Positions 35,284 to 45,406 of a stretch of DNA of 64,000 nucleotides are shown here, one piece after another. A model generated the notes under the pieces. It searched no databases, was not told the origin of the DNA, and saw only the letters and a program-made list of their open reading frames with translations. The stretch's first letter is position 1. Every line of letters begins with the position of its first letter. The position numbers and the translations under genes were made by a program. The DNA is from Flammeovirgaceae bacterium SG7u.111 (GTDB taxonomy: Bacteria > Bacteroidota > Bacteroidia > Cytophagales > Flammeovirgaceae): assembly GCA_034044135.1 (NCBI GenBank), contig CP139021.1, positions 6,300,001 through 6,364,000 on the forward strand, read 5' to 3'.

Positions 35284-37821
35284 ATGGAAAACCTGATTTA
35301 CGTAGCTCCAGCCTTAGGAGTGCTGGCATTGATATATATGTTCATGAAATCTTCATGGGTGGTAAAGCAAGATGCTGGCAACGATAAAATGCAAAAAATA
35401 GCAACCCACATTGCTAACGGCGCTATGGCATTTTTAAAAGCCGAGTGGAAAGTCCTTTCTTATTTTGTAATAGTAGCAGCCATTATTTTAGCATGGTCGG
35501 GAACGTTAGTGGAAAGCTCTCACTGGACCATCGCAATCTCCTTTGTCATAGGGGCAGTTTTCTCGGCTGTTGCTGGCTATATAGGCATGAGGATAGCCAC
35601 AAAGGCAAACGTAAGAACTGCACAAGCAGCACGAACCAGCTTAAGCCAAGCACTCAAAGTTTCCTTTACAGGTGGTACTGTAATGGGGTTAGGCGTAGCA
35701 GGATTGGCTGTTTTAGGCCTCGGTTCATTGTTCATCCTTACTTACTACGCTTTTGTGGTTTCTACTGGAGCCGATGTGAATGGGCTAGAGATGGAAAAAA
35801 CGTTGGAAGTATTGGCAGGTTTTTCACTTGGAGCGGAATCTATCGCACTTTTTGCCCGTGTGGGTGGCGGTATTTACACCAAAGCAGCAGATGTTGGAGC
35901 TGACCTTGTAGGTAAAGTAGAAGCAGGTATTCCTGAAGATGACCCTCGTAACCCTGCCACTATCGCCGATAATGTAGGAGACAACGTAGGTGACGTAGCC
36001 GGTATGGGCGCCGACTTATTTGGTTCTTATGTAGCCACTATCCTAGCTTCAATGGTGCTAGGCAGGGAAATTATTTCAAGCGATGCGCTTGGCGGTATTG
36101 CACCAATCGTATTGCCAATGCTGATTGCAGGCCTTGGGCTTGTATTCTCGGTAGTGGGAACTTGGTTTGTAAAAGTAAAAGATGAAAATAGCGATATCCA
36201 AAAAGCATTGAACATAGGCAACTGGCTTTCTATCATTGCCACAGCAGCGGTTTCTATAGGAGTTATTTATTGGATTATGCCCGAAACCCTCGAACTAAGA
36301 GGTTTTGAATTCACAAATACTGGTATTGTTTATTCAGTACTTATCGGTCTGGCAGTAGGTGCCCTGATGTCCCTCATCACCGAATATTATACTGCTATGG
36401 GCAAACGCCCTGTCAACATGATTGTAAAGCAATCTTCTACAGGTAGTGCAACCAACATCATTGCAGGCTTGGCAATGGGCATGGAATCTACCGTGTTGCC
36501 TATCCTCGTGTTAGGAGCAGGCATTGTACTTTCTTATGCTTCTGCTGGTCTTTACGGTGTAGCCATTGCCGCTTCGGGCATGATGGCAACCACTGCCATG
36601 CAGCTTGCCATTGATGCTTTTGGCCCTATTGCCGATAATGCTGGAGGTATTGCCGAAATGAGCGACCTCCCTAAGGAAGTGAGAGAAAGAACAGATAACC
36701 TCGATGCAGTTGGAAATACTACAGCGGCCATTGGTAAAGGTTTTGCCATTGCTTCTGCTGCCCTAACTTCACTAGCACTTTTTGCCGCTTTCGTAGGAAT
36801 TGCAAACATCGAACATATTGATATCTACAAAGCTCCCGTACTCGGTGGTTTGTTTATAGGCGGGATGATTCCATTTATTTTCTCTTCTTTAACTATCTCT
36901 TCTGTAGGTAGCGCAGCCATGGCCATGGTAGAAGAAGTCCGCCGCCAATTCAAAGAAATTCCGGGCATTATGGAATACAAAGCCGAGCCTGAGTACGACA
37001 AATGTGTGGATATTTCTACCAAAGCATCTATCAGGCAAATGATGTTGCCAGGTCTCATTACTATCTCTGTTCCACTTATCATCGGGTTTGGGTTCAAAGA
37101 TGTATTTCCAGATACTCCATCTGCCGAAATTTTAGGTGGTGTACTAGCAGGTGTGACTGTTTCTGGTGTGCTTATGGCTCTTTTCCAATCAAACGCAGGT
37201 GGAGCTTGGGATAATGCTAAAAAATCGTTTGAGAAAGGCGTGGAGATCAATGGAAAAATGGAATACAAAGGCTCTGATGCTCACAAAGCTTCGGTAACTG
37301 GCGATACGGTTGGCGATCCTTTCAAAGACACTTCTGGTCCCTCTATGAACATCCTCATCAAACTGATGTCGATTGTTTCATTGGTAATTGCCCCTCATAT
37401 TGCTGTGGATGGCGTAGGTCATGGACACGCAGCGGCAGAAAAACAGGAACAGCGAATAGAGAAAAAAATTAAAATGATTCATGAAGAAGCCGAAGAAGGA
37501 CAAGTGGTATTTTTCGACTACGCTCCTGAAAGCCTTATAGAAGTGATGTTCCAAAAAGAACCTAAGCTTGACCAAGAGCATGAAGAATGGCTAAGAGGTT
37601 TGGTTGCCAAGCTTTCTATGGATACTTCGGTGAGTATCGTGTTTGAAGCCGTTACCAACGAAAAACCTGATTTCGAGGTGAAAGACAGAGCATTGCTGGT
37701 AAAGAATTTCTTCAAGGAAAAAGGGATTGACCCTGACCGAATCAATGTAGATTTACAAGTAAGAAAAGCAGGTGCGAACGAAGGCCTCAAACGTGATGTA
37801 AGCATCAAAATAATTGAGTAA
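35284..37821 (+). CDS. hppA: Ion-pumping membrane pyrophosphatase with OmpA-like tail
   Basis: An 845-residue integral membrane protein coupling pyrophosphate hydrolysis to proton and/or sodium export. The substrate site is intact: [39 protein letters not shown] and, near the end, [17 protein letters not shown]. The [10 protein letters not shown] sequence has Ala and Gly at the two positions diagnostic of the potassium-dependent subfamily. The core ends near residue 720. About 125 further residues follow: a charged linker, then a soluble domain ([14 protein letters not shown] ... [20 protein letters not shown] ... DVSIKIIE) with the strand/helix pattern of OmpA-like domains. The C-terminus of these pumps faces the periplasm, so the tail should lie there. 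Proton versus sodium specificity cannot be settled by eye. Confidence 0.93.
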   Translation: MENLIYVAPALGVLALIYMFMKSSWVVKQDAGNDKMQKIATHIANGAMAFLKAEWKVLSYFVIVAAIILAWSGTLVESSHWTIAISFVIGAVFSAVAGYIGMRIATKANVRTAQAARTSLSQALKVSFTGGTVMGLGVAGLAVLGLGSLFILTYYAFVVSTGADVNGLEMEKTLEVLAGFSLGAESIALFARVGGGIYTKAADVGADLVGKVEAGIPEDDPRNPATIADNVGDNVGDVAGMGADLFGSYVATILASMVLGREIISSDALGGIAPIVLPMLIAGLGLVFSVVGTWFVKVKDENSDIQKALNIGNWLSIIATAAVSIGVIYWIMPETLELRGFEFTNTGIVYSVLIGLAVGALMSLITEYYTAMGKRPVNMIVKQSSTGSATNIIAGLAMGMESTVLPILVLGAGIVLSYASAGLYGVAIAASGMMATTAMQLAIDAFGPIADNAGGIAEMSDLPKEVRERTDNLDAVGNTTAAIGKGFAIASAALTSLALFAAFVGIANIEHIDIYKAPVLGGLFIGGMIPFIFSSLTISSVGSAAMAMVEEVRRQFKEIPGIMEYKAEPEYDKCVDISTKASIRQMMLPGLITISVPLIIGFGFKDVFPDTPSAEILGGVLAGVTVSGVLMALFQSNAGGAWDNAKKSFEKGVEINGKMEYKGSDAHKASVTGDTVGDPFKDTSGPSMNILIKLMSIVSLVIAPHIAVDGVGHGHAAAEKQEQRIEKKIKMIHEEAEEGQVVFFDYAPESLIEVMFQKEPKLDQEHEEWLRGLVAKLSMDTSVSIVFEAVTNEKPDFEVKDRALLVKNFFKEKGIDPDRINVDLQVRKAGANEGLKRDVSIKIIE

Positions 37822-37851
37822 CAAACTCATCAGGAGTTAATGGGATAAATG

Positions 37852-37882
37852 AAGCTGGGGGAAGTATCCTCCAGCTTTTTTT
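37852..37882 (+). terminator. Rho-independent terminator of hppA
   Basis: Arms AGCTGGGGGA and TCCTCCAGCT, with one G-U pair, enclose AGTA and are followed by seven T. Confidence 0.9.
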
Positions 37883-38260
37883 GTAAATCCGACTTACATC
37901 CCCATAAACCTGTGATTTTTTTTCTACACATATCTCTTTTTTTTCTTCTCTCCTTTTTTCCACCCTTACTGCTAACCCTCAGATTCACAACACCTTAAAA
38001 AAGCGTAATACTATCTTTCCAAAAGAATAGAGGCAAAGGCACATTATTTGGCAATGATTAGTTGGTTATCACGTGAATTTTAAGACTAAAAATTCGTTCA
38101 CTACAGGTATTCCAAATAAAACATCAAGCCGTTTTTAAACCTTTCTCTTTTAAATGAACTCTTTCTAGGTGGAAGTCCCGCTTTTTTTTAACTTGTATTC
38201 AATAAAACACAAACAGATAACATCGTTTCAGAACAATCCAATTAATCTACTTTATACACA
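37883..38260. other. Non-coding stretch before the AsmA gene
   Basis: About 380 AT-rich bases with pyrimidine runs. I see no ORF worth calling, tRNA, repeat or full consensus promoter; TACTTTAT close to the AsmA start is only a partial -7 match. Confidence 0.5.
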
Positions 38261-41209
38261 ATGAAAAAATTCTTGTACATCATTCTTGGTATTTTGGCTG
38301 TCGTAGTAATTTTGGCAGCAGTGCTCCCTATCGTTTACAAAGACGATATTCGTGCGCTGGTAGAACAGCAAATTGACGAAAATGTAAACGCAGATGTTTA
38401 CTTCGATGCCGATGAATTTAGCGTAAGCCTTTTCAGAGATTTCCCCAATCTCAATGTTTCCCTCGGCAACTTTGGGGTAGTAGGAAAAGCACCTTTTGCA
38501 GGCGATACCCTCACCAGCATTTCCGAATTTAGCGTTTCGGTGGACCTGTTCAGCCTCATGGGCGATCAAATAGTGATTGAAGAAGTCTCGCTGGTTGACC
38601 CCTACATCAACATTATGGTGAAAGAAGATGGGACAGCCAACTACGATATCGCTAAGGCTTCAGGAGAAGAAGAAGTGGTTACAGAAGAAGAAAGCAGCGG
38701 GGAAATGGCTTTCCAAGTGAACGGATGGTCCATTGAAAACGGAAGGGTGATCTATGATGATAAATCGTTACCAACCTTCCTAGAAATCCAAGGCTTGAAC
38801 CATTCGGGCAGCGGAGACTTCACTCTCGAAGTTTTCGACCTCGAAACTTCTACCAAAATGGAGTCTATCACCGTGGACTTCGACGGGGTCAAATACTTGG
38901 AAAACAACGTGATTGATGCCGAAATCACCATGAATATAGACCTCTCAGACGTAATGTCTCTCACTTTTAAAGAAAACCTTTTAAAAGTAAATGATTTTGC
39001 CATGGGCTTCGATGGGTTCATCAAAATGCCAGGTGATGACATTGTAATGGATATTACGTTTGAAGCGAAGGAAAATGAATTCAAAAACATCCTTTCCCTC
39101 GTACCTGGGGTATTTTTAGAAGGTTTTGAAGACCTTAAAACTGATGGAAGCCTTGCTTTTGGAGGTTTTGTAAAAGGAACATTTAACGAAACCACCATGC
39201 CCGGTTTCAAAGTAGATCTCAATGTGGAAAAAGGCATGTTCCAATATCCCGACCTCCCTACAGCTATCAACAATATATTGGTAGATATGCACGTGGATGC
39301 CGAAAGCGGTGTGTACGACGATATGATTGTCGATATCCGCAAATTCCACATGGACTTGGGCAAAAACCCCGTGAATGGGCGAGTTAAAATTGCTGGCTTG
39401 GAAGACATGGATGTAGATGCCGATGTAAGCGCCAAGCTTAATCTTGCCGACCTTTCTAGCATGTTCCCAATGGAGGGACTGAGCATGGCGGGCATGTACT
39501 CGCTTGGGCTGAAAGCAAAAGGGGTTTATAGCGATGCCAAGGGAACTATTCCACAGATTAATGCAGATATGGCACTAAACGATGGAAAAATAGCATATGC
39601 CGATTACCCTGTGCCTATGGAAAAAATCCATGTTCAAACGCAAATAATCAATGAAAATGGAATATTGAACGATACGAGGGTAGAAATTTCTGATGCGAGC
39701 ATGCTCGTAGACGGAGAACCGCTCAAAGCCAGTGGAAAAATCTACAACCTCAATGATCTTACTTGGAACTTCAAAGTGAATGGCGGCTTAGATTTCACCA
39801 TCTTAGACAAGATTTACCCATTGGAAGATATGCACCTTACCGGTAAGATTAAGGCAGATATCGTCACTTCTGGTAAAATGTCCGATGTAGATGCAGAGCG
39901 TTACGATAAACTGCCTACTAGCGGAAGTGTGACTATTGACAAGCTAAAATTCACCAGTGTTGATTTGCCGCAAGGGCTAACAATTGACAATGCTATAGCC
40001 ACTTTTAACCCTCGCACCATCGAGCTTAGCAAATACGAAGGGGCTTTGGGCAAAAGTGATATGAAGATAAAAGGTTCGCTTTCCAACTACATCGCCTATG
40101 CCTTGAAAGACAATGAAGTATTGAAAGGCAATTTTAGCATGACTTCCAATACCTTCGATGCCAACGAATGGATGACGGAGGAGGAAGAGACCGCTACTGC
40201 CGACACTACTACAGAAGAATATGGCGTAGTCCCCATCCCAAAAACACTTGACTTTAGGTTCGATGCAAACATTGCAAAAGTGCTTTACGAAGATATGGTG
40301 ATGGATAATATGAAAGGCAACATCACTATGAAAGATGGTGTGATGGGACTCAACAACCTCAGGTTTGGTTTGCTAGGGGGCAAGTTTACCATGAATGGAG
40401 CTTACGACACCAAGGACCCTGAAAAACCGAAGTTCGATTTCGATATGGGCATTGCCGCTCTGTCTTTTGCTAAGTCTTACGAAACCTTCAATACGGTTCA
40501 AACTTTTGCCCCATTGGCAAAAAATATAGATGGTGATTTTTCTACCAACCTTAAGCTAAAAGGTGGGCTGGGACAAGATATGATGCCGCTTTACGAAACA
40601 CTTACTGGTGGAGGAAAAGTAATTGTGAAAGATGCGGCGGTAGTTGGCTTAGATATTCTCACCAAAATGAGTGAGATCACGAAAATAAAAGAACTTAGCA
40701 ACCCTAAGCTGAAAGACATTTTGGTACAAACCAAGTTTGAAGATGGTAAAATGAAAGTTGAGCCATTTAAATTTGACCTTGAGGGCATCGCTACTGAGGT
40801 GGCTGGCTCTACTTCTTTCACTGGCGACTTGGACTACAAGGTAAATATGGTAATCCCTCTCGAAAAATTTGGAGCCGACGTTGCCGCACAATATTCAGCC
40901 TTGACTGGTACAACCCAAGTTCCCCTCGTATTTAACGTGGCAGGAAACTATGACGATCCTAAAGTTGGGCTTGAGGGCGATCCGTGGAAATCACTTGCTG
41001 AGCAACAAGCGAATAAAATAAAGAAAGAGGCTTCGGCTGAAGCACAAAAGCAAATAGGCGCTGCAGTAAATGTATTGCAAGACACAACCCTTACCGATGA
41101 AGAGAAAAAGAAGAAGATGGAAGAGATGGGCGATGACCTTAGCGACGATGCGAAAAAGGCATTAGAAAAACTTAAAAAGTTGCCTTTTGGCAAGAAAAAA
41201 GAAAATTAA
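38261..41209 (+). CDS. AsmA family protein
   Basis: A 982-residue protein with one N-terminal membrane helix (FLYIILGILAVVVILAAVLP) and a very long beta-rich periplasmic part. The opening DDIRALVEQQIDENVNADVYFD and FRDFPNLNVSLGNFGVVG match the AsmA N-terminal region, and the C-terminal third (LKLKGGLGQDMMPLYETLTG ... LDILTKMSEITKI) matches the AsmA_2-like region. Proteins of this group are thought to bridge the envelope as lipid-transfer tubes or to affect outer-membrane assembly. The far C-terminus is a charged helix (EAQKQIGAAVNVLQD, LKKLPFGKKKEN). It stands alone between two terminators. Confidence 0.88.
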   Translation: MKKFLYIILGILAVVVILAAVLPIVYKDDIRALVEQQIDENVNADVYFDADEFSVSLFRDFPNLNVSLGNFGVVGKAPFAGDTLTSISEFSVSVDLFSLMGDQIVIEEVSLVDPYINIMVKEDGTANYDIAKASGEEEVVTEEESSGEMAFQVNGWSIENGRVIYDDKSLPTFLEIQGLNHSGSGDFTLEVFDLETSTKMESITVDFDGVKYLENNVIDAEITMNIDLSDVMSLTFKENLLKVNDFAMGFDGFIKMPGDDIVMDITFEAKENEFKNILSLVPGVFLEGFEDLKTDGSLAFGGFVKGTFNETTMPGFKVDLNVEKGMFQYPDLPTAINNILVDMHVDAESGVYDDMIVDIRKFHMDLGKNPVNGRVKIAGLEDMDVDADVSAKLNLADLSSMFPMEGLSMAGMYSLGLKAKGVYSDAKGTIPQINADMALNDGKIAYADYPVPMEKIHVQTQIINENGILNDTRVEISDASMLVDGEPLKASGKIYNLNDLTWNFKVNGGLDFTILDKIYPLEDMHLTGKIKADIVTSGKMSDVDAERYDKLPTSGSVTIDKLKFTSVDLPQGLTIDNAIATFNPRTIELSKYEGALGKSDMKIKGSLSNYIAYALKDNEVLKGNFSMTSNTFDANEWMTEEEETATADTTTEEYGVVPIPKTLDFRFDANIAKVLYEDMVMDNMKGNITMKDGVMGLNNLRFGLLGGKFTMNGAYDTKDPEKPKFDFDMGIAALSFAKSYETFNTVQTFAPLAKNIDGDFSTNLKLKGGLGQDMMPLYETLTGGGKVIVKDAAVVGLDILTKMSEITKIKELSNPKLKDILVQTKFEDGKMKVEPFKFDLEGIATEVAGSTSFTGDLDYKVNMVIPLEKFGADVAAQYSALTGTTQVPLVFNVAGNYDDPKVGLEGDPWKSLAEQQANKIKKEASAEAQKQIGAAVNVLQDTTLTDEEKKKKMEEMGDDLSDDAKKALEKLKKLPFGKKKEN

Positions 41210-41234
41210 CATTAGTTCAAAAAAAGCTTAAAGT

Positions 41235-41274
41235 AAAACTCTCAGTCTATGTTATTAGGTTGAGAGTTTTTTTA
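41235..41274 (+). terminator. Terminator of the AsmA gene
   Basis: Arms AAAACTCTCA (41235-41244) and TGAGAGTTTT (41261-41270) with a 16-base loop, followed by further T. The loop is long, so efficiency is uncertain. Confidence 0.7.
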
Positions 41275-41577
41275 TGAAAAAGAACCTAAATCAATTTAGA
41301 AACATTTTAAATAAACCATTGTTAGGATAAGAAATATCATTAGGAAAACTCTTTATTTTATTTGATAGAGCTACAACTCAAGATAATAATTGGGAGTGTA
41401 AGTTTAAATTAGGCGTTGGGCTGGACCTTGTCTGTTCACCGCCTTTATTTTGCACAAAGCCTTTATAAGATTGAATTTACTCAGCTAAAACCGAAGGTAG
41501 AAAAGTGGACAGAATTGTGAAAATAATGAAGAAGCCTGCCCTTGGCAAAAAAGTTATATGACTGAGGCAAAAGGTAT
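41275..41577. other. Non-coding stretch between AsmA and cytochrome genes
   Basis: About 300 bases between convergent genes. A short GC-richer patch near 41415-41450 has AGGCG and CGCCT ends 30 bases apart, but no ORF, RNA gene or clear mobile-element end is visible. Confidence 0.45.
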
Positions 41578-42774
41578 TTAGTTTACTTCAATCACATATT
41601 CTTTTTCATAAATTTCAATAAAAAGAGGGTAATTATCCCCCAGCTTATTATACGCTGCCGACTCCTCATTAAGCCGATGTTTTGTCACTTCTACACTGAA
41701 TAAATAAGAACCTTTTTCTTTTGGAGAAAAAGCAAATTCAAATGTCCTTTCTTCATTGGGCAACATATTATTATCAGATAATTTTTTCGCTTCCGGATAC
41801 CACTCCCACTCTTCCCCTATTCTTGAAGTGTCTGTTTCCAACACTTGACCTTCATTAGTTTTAAATGCAAACTTTATCAAAAAGAAGCGTTCTGGATCAC
41901 CAGTAGGAACTTTATGCCCCGCATGTTCATTTTTTACCATGAACTCAAAATGTATGCTATCTGTCGTTTGATATGACTTTTGAAGCGGTGAAGGATAAAA
42001 CTCCAACCCATTTAAACCTTTGGTAGATACGCTGTCGAATTTCGGGATTCCCGAGCCGGCAAAATAATGACGGTGGCTAGTTCGCTCTCCATATCCAGCT
42101 ACTATTTCCCGCTCTATTGGCTCCATATGGCAACTAACACAATTTTGCTCTCCAGCATACGGCCCTGCTTTCCATTCATCGCCTGTTTCAAACGTACAGA
42201 CTAGATCGGGGGCAACAACTGCACTGGCATTGTGGCAAGAGATACAGAGTGCTTCCGAAAGAAAAGCTGGATCTTTGACTGTTTTGTGGGGAGCTTTATC
42301 AGTCCCAGTAGGACCTATTACCGCTCCATTGCGCACATGGCAACTAGCACAATTGATCCCTTCTTGCTGTAGCTTTTTATCGAAAAGTGGATTGATCTCT
42401 TTCACTGGCTGATAAACATCTCCATCAATCAATCCTGTGACTATAAACTCTTGTTGGTTTTGCAGGGGAATGTGGCAATTGATGCATAAGAAAGGGCTCG
42501 ACTCTTTTTTTAGCTCAGCCTGAAACTGCAAATCCGTCCAAGCATGTGAATGGGTAGAAAGTTTCCACTCTTGGTAATGCTCCTGATGGCATACTCCGCA
42601 ATGCTCAGCGCTCAGCGACCCAAGCCCTTGTGGAATTTCTTGGTTGGGAACAGCTATCTCCCAACTTTTACTAAGCGGCACTATATTTACTTGTTCCTTT
42701 TCTCCTTTTGTAAGAACAAAAACAACAATGGCTATAAAACCTAGAAATGTAACAAACAACAGCTTTTTGGTCAT
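41578..42774 (-). CDS. Membrane-anchored pentaheme cytochrome c
   Basis: A 398-residue protein with one N-terminal membrane helix (LLFVTFLGFIAIVVFVLT) and five heme c attachment motifs: CGVCH, CINCH, CASCH, CISCH and CVSCH, all in the first 220 residues. The C-terminal half is beta-rich (HFEFMVKNEHAGHKVPTGDP) without hemes. The layout resembles cytochrome c554 and related multiheme families that pass electrons in the periplasm. The final acceptor or donor is not evident, and no reductase gene lies next to it. It is probably monocistronic. Confidence 0.85.
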   Translation of the reverse strand: MTKKLLFVTFLGFIAIVVFVLTKGEKEQVNIVPLSKSWEIAVPNQEIPQGLGSLSAEHCGVCHQEHYQEWKLSTHSHAWTDLQFQAELKKESSPFLCINCHIPLQNQQEFIVTGLIDGDVYQPVKEINPLFDKKLQQEGINCASCHVRNGAVIGPTGTDKAPHKTVKDPAFLSEALCISCHNASAVVAPDLVCTFETGDEWKAGPYAGEQNCVSCHMEPIEREIVAGYGERTSHRHYFAGSGIPKFDSVSTKGLNGLEFYPSPLQKSYQTTDSIHFEFMVKNEHAGHKVPTGDPERFFLIKFAFKTNEGQVLETDTSRIGEEWEWYPEAKKLSDNNMLPNEERTFEFAFSPKEKGSYLFSVEVTKHRLNEESAAYNKLGDNYPLFIEIYEKEYVIEVN

Positions 42775-42819
42775 GGCTAAATAAAGTTCAGGAAACCCAA
42801 AGTTAGCAATAGTACCAAT

Positions 42820-42847
42820 AAAAAAACCGTGACATAAGTCACGGTTT
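42820..42847 (-). terminator. Terminator of the histidine kinase gene
   Basis: Perfect arms AAACCGTGAC (42824-42833) and GTCACGGTTT (42838-42847) around ATAA. On the minus strand seven T follow, directly after the kinase stop codon. Confidence 0.92.
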
Positions 42848-42855
42848 GCACATCT

Positions 42856-44967
42856 CTATTTCTCCAAATCCACCCAATCATCTAAGGGCAAGGTAAACAT
42901 AAATATGCTTCCTTTACCCTCTTCACTCTCTATCTGAAGCTCTCCTCCATTCTTCTCAATAAACTCCTTACATAAGACAAGCCCCAGCCCCGTACCTTTT
43001 TCATTAGCCGTTCCTGTGGTAGAAATCTGAGCATCTAGGTTCAAAATCTGGGCAATTGTTTCTTTTTTCATACCCATTCCTGTATCCCGAACCTTTATAG
43101 TAACTCCAATTTTTGATGTTTCTGCCTCTACGGATACTTTCCCCATATACGGTGTAAACTTCACTGCATTTGCTACCAAATTCCTGATGATCAACTCTAA
43201 CATAGAAGGGTCTGCAAAAGCCTTTGTTCCTTTTTCAATATGTTGCTTAAGTTCAATACTTTTCTTATCAGCTTCTGTTCTATAAAGCTGTACCACTTTT
43301 AGGGCAATCCTATCTACTTGTACCACCTCAACGTTTACCGTTAAGCCTTGCATCTGCGAACGGGCCCAGTTAAGCAAATTGTCCATCAGGGAATTCGCTT
43401 TATTAAACTTTTCCTGTATCCCCGCTTTCATTTGCTCAATCTCATCGGTGTTCAAAGCCCCCGCAGAAAAAAGCTTCAAGAAGCCATCGAGTGCAGCAAG
43501 TGGACTCCGCAAATCGTGTGATATAATTGAAAACAACTTGTCTTTTACCTTATTTGTATCTTCGAGTTCCTTCTTTTGGGCTTCTAGCTCTTGTGTTCTC
43601 TCTTTTATTTTAACCTCAAGGGTTTTGTTTTGATTACTTAATATGGCGCTTATTTCTTCTTTCTGTTTCTTCTCTATCCTTTCTTGCTCTATTAACTTTT
43701 CTACCAGCACTTCCTTTTCCAAATAATACCTATACCCCAAACCAATAGTGAAAACTAATAACATTAGAATTTCACCCATTTGCAAAATATAATCGGTGAC
43801 AATGTAGTAATAAACCACACCTAAATTTGCAAATACAAATAGCAAAATACCTATCAGGGAAGCTATTGATGCTATCAGAAAGAGAAGCGCTGGTCGGTAT
43901 TTCCTCAAATAAGCCATTAAGCCCACTGAAGAGGTAAAAATCACCACTGTTCCTCCAAACACAAACAATGCTGTATAAAACGACCTATACTCTAAAACAA
44001 AACCGCACACCACATTTGTAGATAATAAGAAAGTGATGATGTACACTACGCGTTTAAACCACTTTTCGGGGATGGCTGGTCTTAGAAAATAATGTACAAA
44101 ATACAAATAGGAAACTAAACCAGCAGCCCCTGAAATATATCCCAAATACCTATATGTGTTTTGCACGGTTGGGCTGCTAATCAAGAACTCTAAATCAGCA
44201 GTATATGAAATAAAAAATATTAGATTGGTTACAACAGTAACTACCAATAACATTTGAGACCTATCCCTATAATAGAGAAAAATGAAGAGATTGAGAATGA
44301 TGGTAATAATCAAACTACCAAGCACAGCCCCTTTAAAATAATGCCTATGGATTTCATTTCTCAAGAAAAGTTGATTAGAAATTAAGTGAATATCAACCTT
44401 GCCCATTTGGCTACTCAAATAGCTTGTAAAAACCATTCTTCCATAAAGATATGTTACTTCTTCAGTAGAAATATTGATGGAGACTACAGGTCTTTTGCAA
44501 CCATTTACTTGAAAAGTTCTTTGAGAGAAGGGAATAGCCGATCCAATTAACTCTTGCTTCAACAAGCTTCCCTCTTCATTGAGCATGAAAAGCTCAAGCG
44601 AATCGATGTACTTATTAAATGAAAGTGCATAACTATTTGATAGTCCTTCCCCAGCATATCTAACAGGTATTTTGAACCAATAGACTCGTCCTTCAGGACT
44701 TACTTTTGTATCTATACTTTTCCAAAAAGAAAATGAGTTTTCAAAGGAAGGAGAAGTGACATCCTCTAGGGTAAGCATTCCCTCCACATCTTCCAAAAAG
44801 AGCGCCCTCCTATGCAAAACATCATAAGTGCCTTTTTCCACATTTAGCGGAGGTATTTCTGCAAACAGAAGTGTGGGAAACAATACCAAAAAGAACACAA
44901 AGCAAGCCTCTAAATTACATAAAGGTGCTCTCGTTTTTTTCGGATGATAATAGCTTGTTTGTAACAA
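42856..44967 (-). CDS. 7TMR-DISM sensor histidine kinase
   Basis: A 703-residue sensor. A signal peptide (FVFFLVLFPTLLFA) leads to a periplasmic 7TMR-DISM extracellular domain (about 40-200; GRVYWFKIPVRYAG). Seven membrane helices follow (about 210-405), then a coiled coil (EQERIEKKQKEEISAIL ...). The kinase core has the H-box FSIISHDLRSPLAALDGF, the N-box NLVANAVKFTP, DTGMGM and GTGLGLVLCKEF. The start looks unusual: between the upstream stop and the signal peptide no ATG exists in frame, so TTG at 44967 is the likely start. No response regulator gene is adjacent, so it is an orphan kinase. Ligands of DISM domains are often carbohydrates, but none can be named here. Confidence 0.88.
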   Translation of the reverse strand: MLQTSYYHPKKTRAPLCNLEACFVFFLVLFPTLLFAEIPPLNVEKGTYDVLHRRALFLEDVEGMLTLEDVTSPSFENSFSFWKSIDTKVSPEGRVYWFKIPVRYAGEGLSNSYALSFNKYIDSLELFMLNEEGSLLKQELIGSAIPFSQRTFQVNGCKRPVVSINISTEEVTYLYGRMVFTSYLSSQMGKVDIHLISNQLFLRNEIHRHYFKGAVLGSLIITIILNLFIFLYYRDRSQMLLVVTVVTNLIFFISYTADLEFLISSPTVQNTYRYLGYISGAAGLVSYLYFVHYFLRPAIPEKWFKRVVYIITFLLSTNVVCGFVLEYRSFYTALFVFGGTVVIFTSSVGLMAYLRKYRPALLFLIASIASLIGILLFVFANLGVVYYYIVTDYILQMGEILMLLVFTIGLGYRYYLEKEVLVEKLIEQERIEKKQKEEISAILSNQNKTLEVKIKERTQELEAQKKELEDTNKVKDKLFSIISHDLRSPLAALDGFLKLFSAGALNTDEIEQMKAGIQEKFNKANSLMDNLLNWARSQMQGLTVNVEVVQVDRIALKVVQLYRTEADKKSIELKQHIEKGTKAFADPSMLELIIRNLVANAVKFTPYMGKVSVEAETSKIGVTIKVRDTGMGMKKETIAQILNLDAQISTTGTANEKGTGLGLVLCKEFIEKNGGELQIESEEGKGSIFMFTLPLDDWVDLEK

Positions 44968-45406
44968 AATATGTCTAGTTTATTATTTTTCAACTGGTAG
45001 TTTGTTGCAGCTTTATACAAGTAGATCAGAGAGTTGTAAACCCCTATTTTACTAATAGTATAAAAAACTAGATTATTTGGTTATTCAATAATTGCCGACA
45101 ATTTATTATAGCAGTGGCAGTTTATTTAAGTTTGTTTGTAAGAAGTAGTTAGTAGGTATTTTAAATATGACAAAGCATTTTTTGTATAAGTTAATTTACC
45201 AAATATACGAGATAAGAGCCGCATCGCTTACTCCCATTAGGATTCTTTAATAGAATAAACACGTTTTTAAGAACTGACTTCCTATCCACTTGACTCGGCT
45301 GGTGTGCCAATAAAGAAATTCCATATGAAGCTGATATTTCAGATAGGCATCTGAGAAAGTAACTACGAGATTTAAAGCGGTTCGTACTAAGGGTGTTGAA
45401 AGGTTA
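44968..45406. other. Non-coding stretch between the siderophore operon and the kinase
   Basis: About 440 bases holding the kinase promoter and the end of the siderophore operon. I see no consensus -7 box for the kinase, no strong terminator after the PepSY gene, and no RNA gene or credible ORF. Short open frames on the minus strand here have no recognisable content. Confidence 0.45.

Noticed and set aside
37883-38260. Possible tRNA or riboswitch in the long gap before the AsmA gene
   Set aside because: No cloverleaf, TpsiC-like GTTCRA sequence or conserved aptamer core could be found.
38752-39495. 247-codon minus-strand frame inside the AsmA gene
   Set aside because: Serine- and proline-rich antisense shadow of an intact 982-residue protein.
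41400-41460. GC-richer patch with AGGCG/CGCCT ends, considered as a mobile-element end or small RNA
   Set aside because: Arms of five bases 30 apart are weak, with no target duplication, ORF or T tract.
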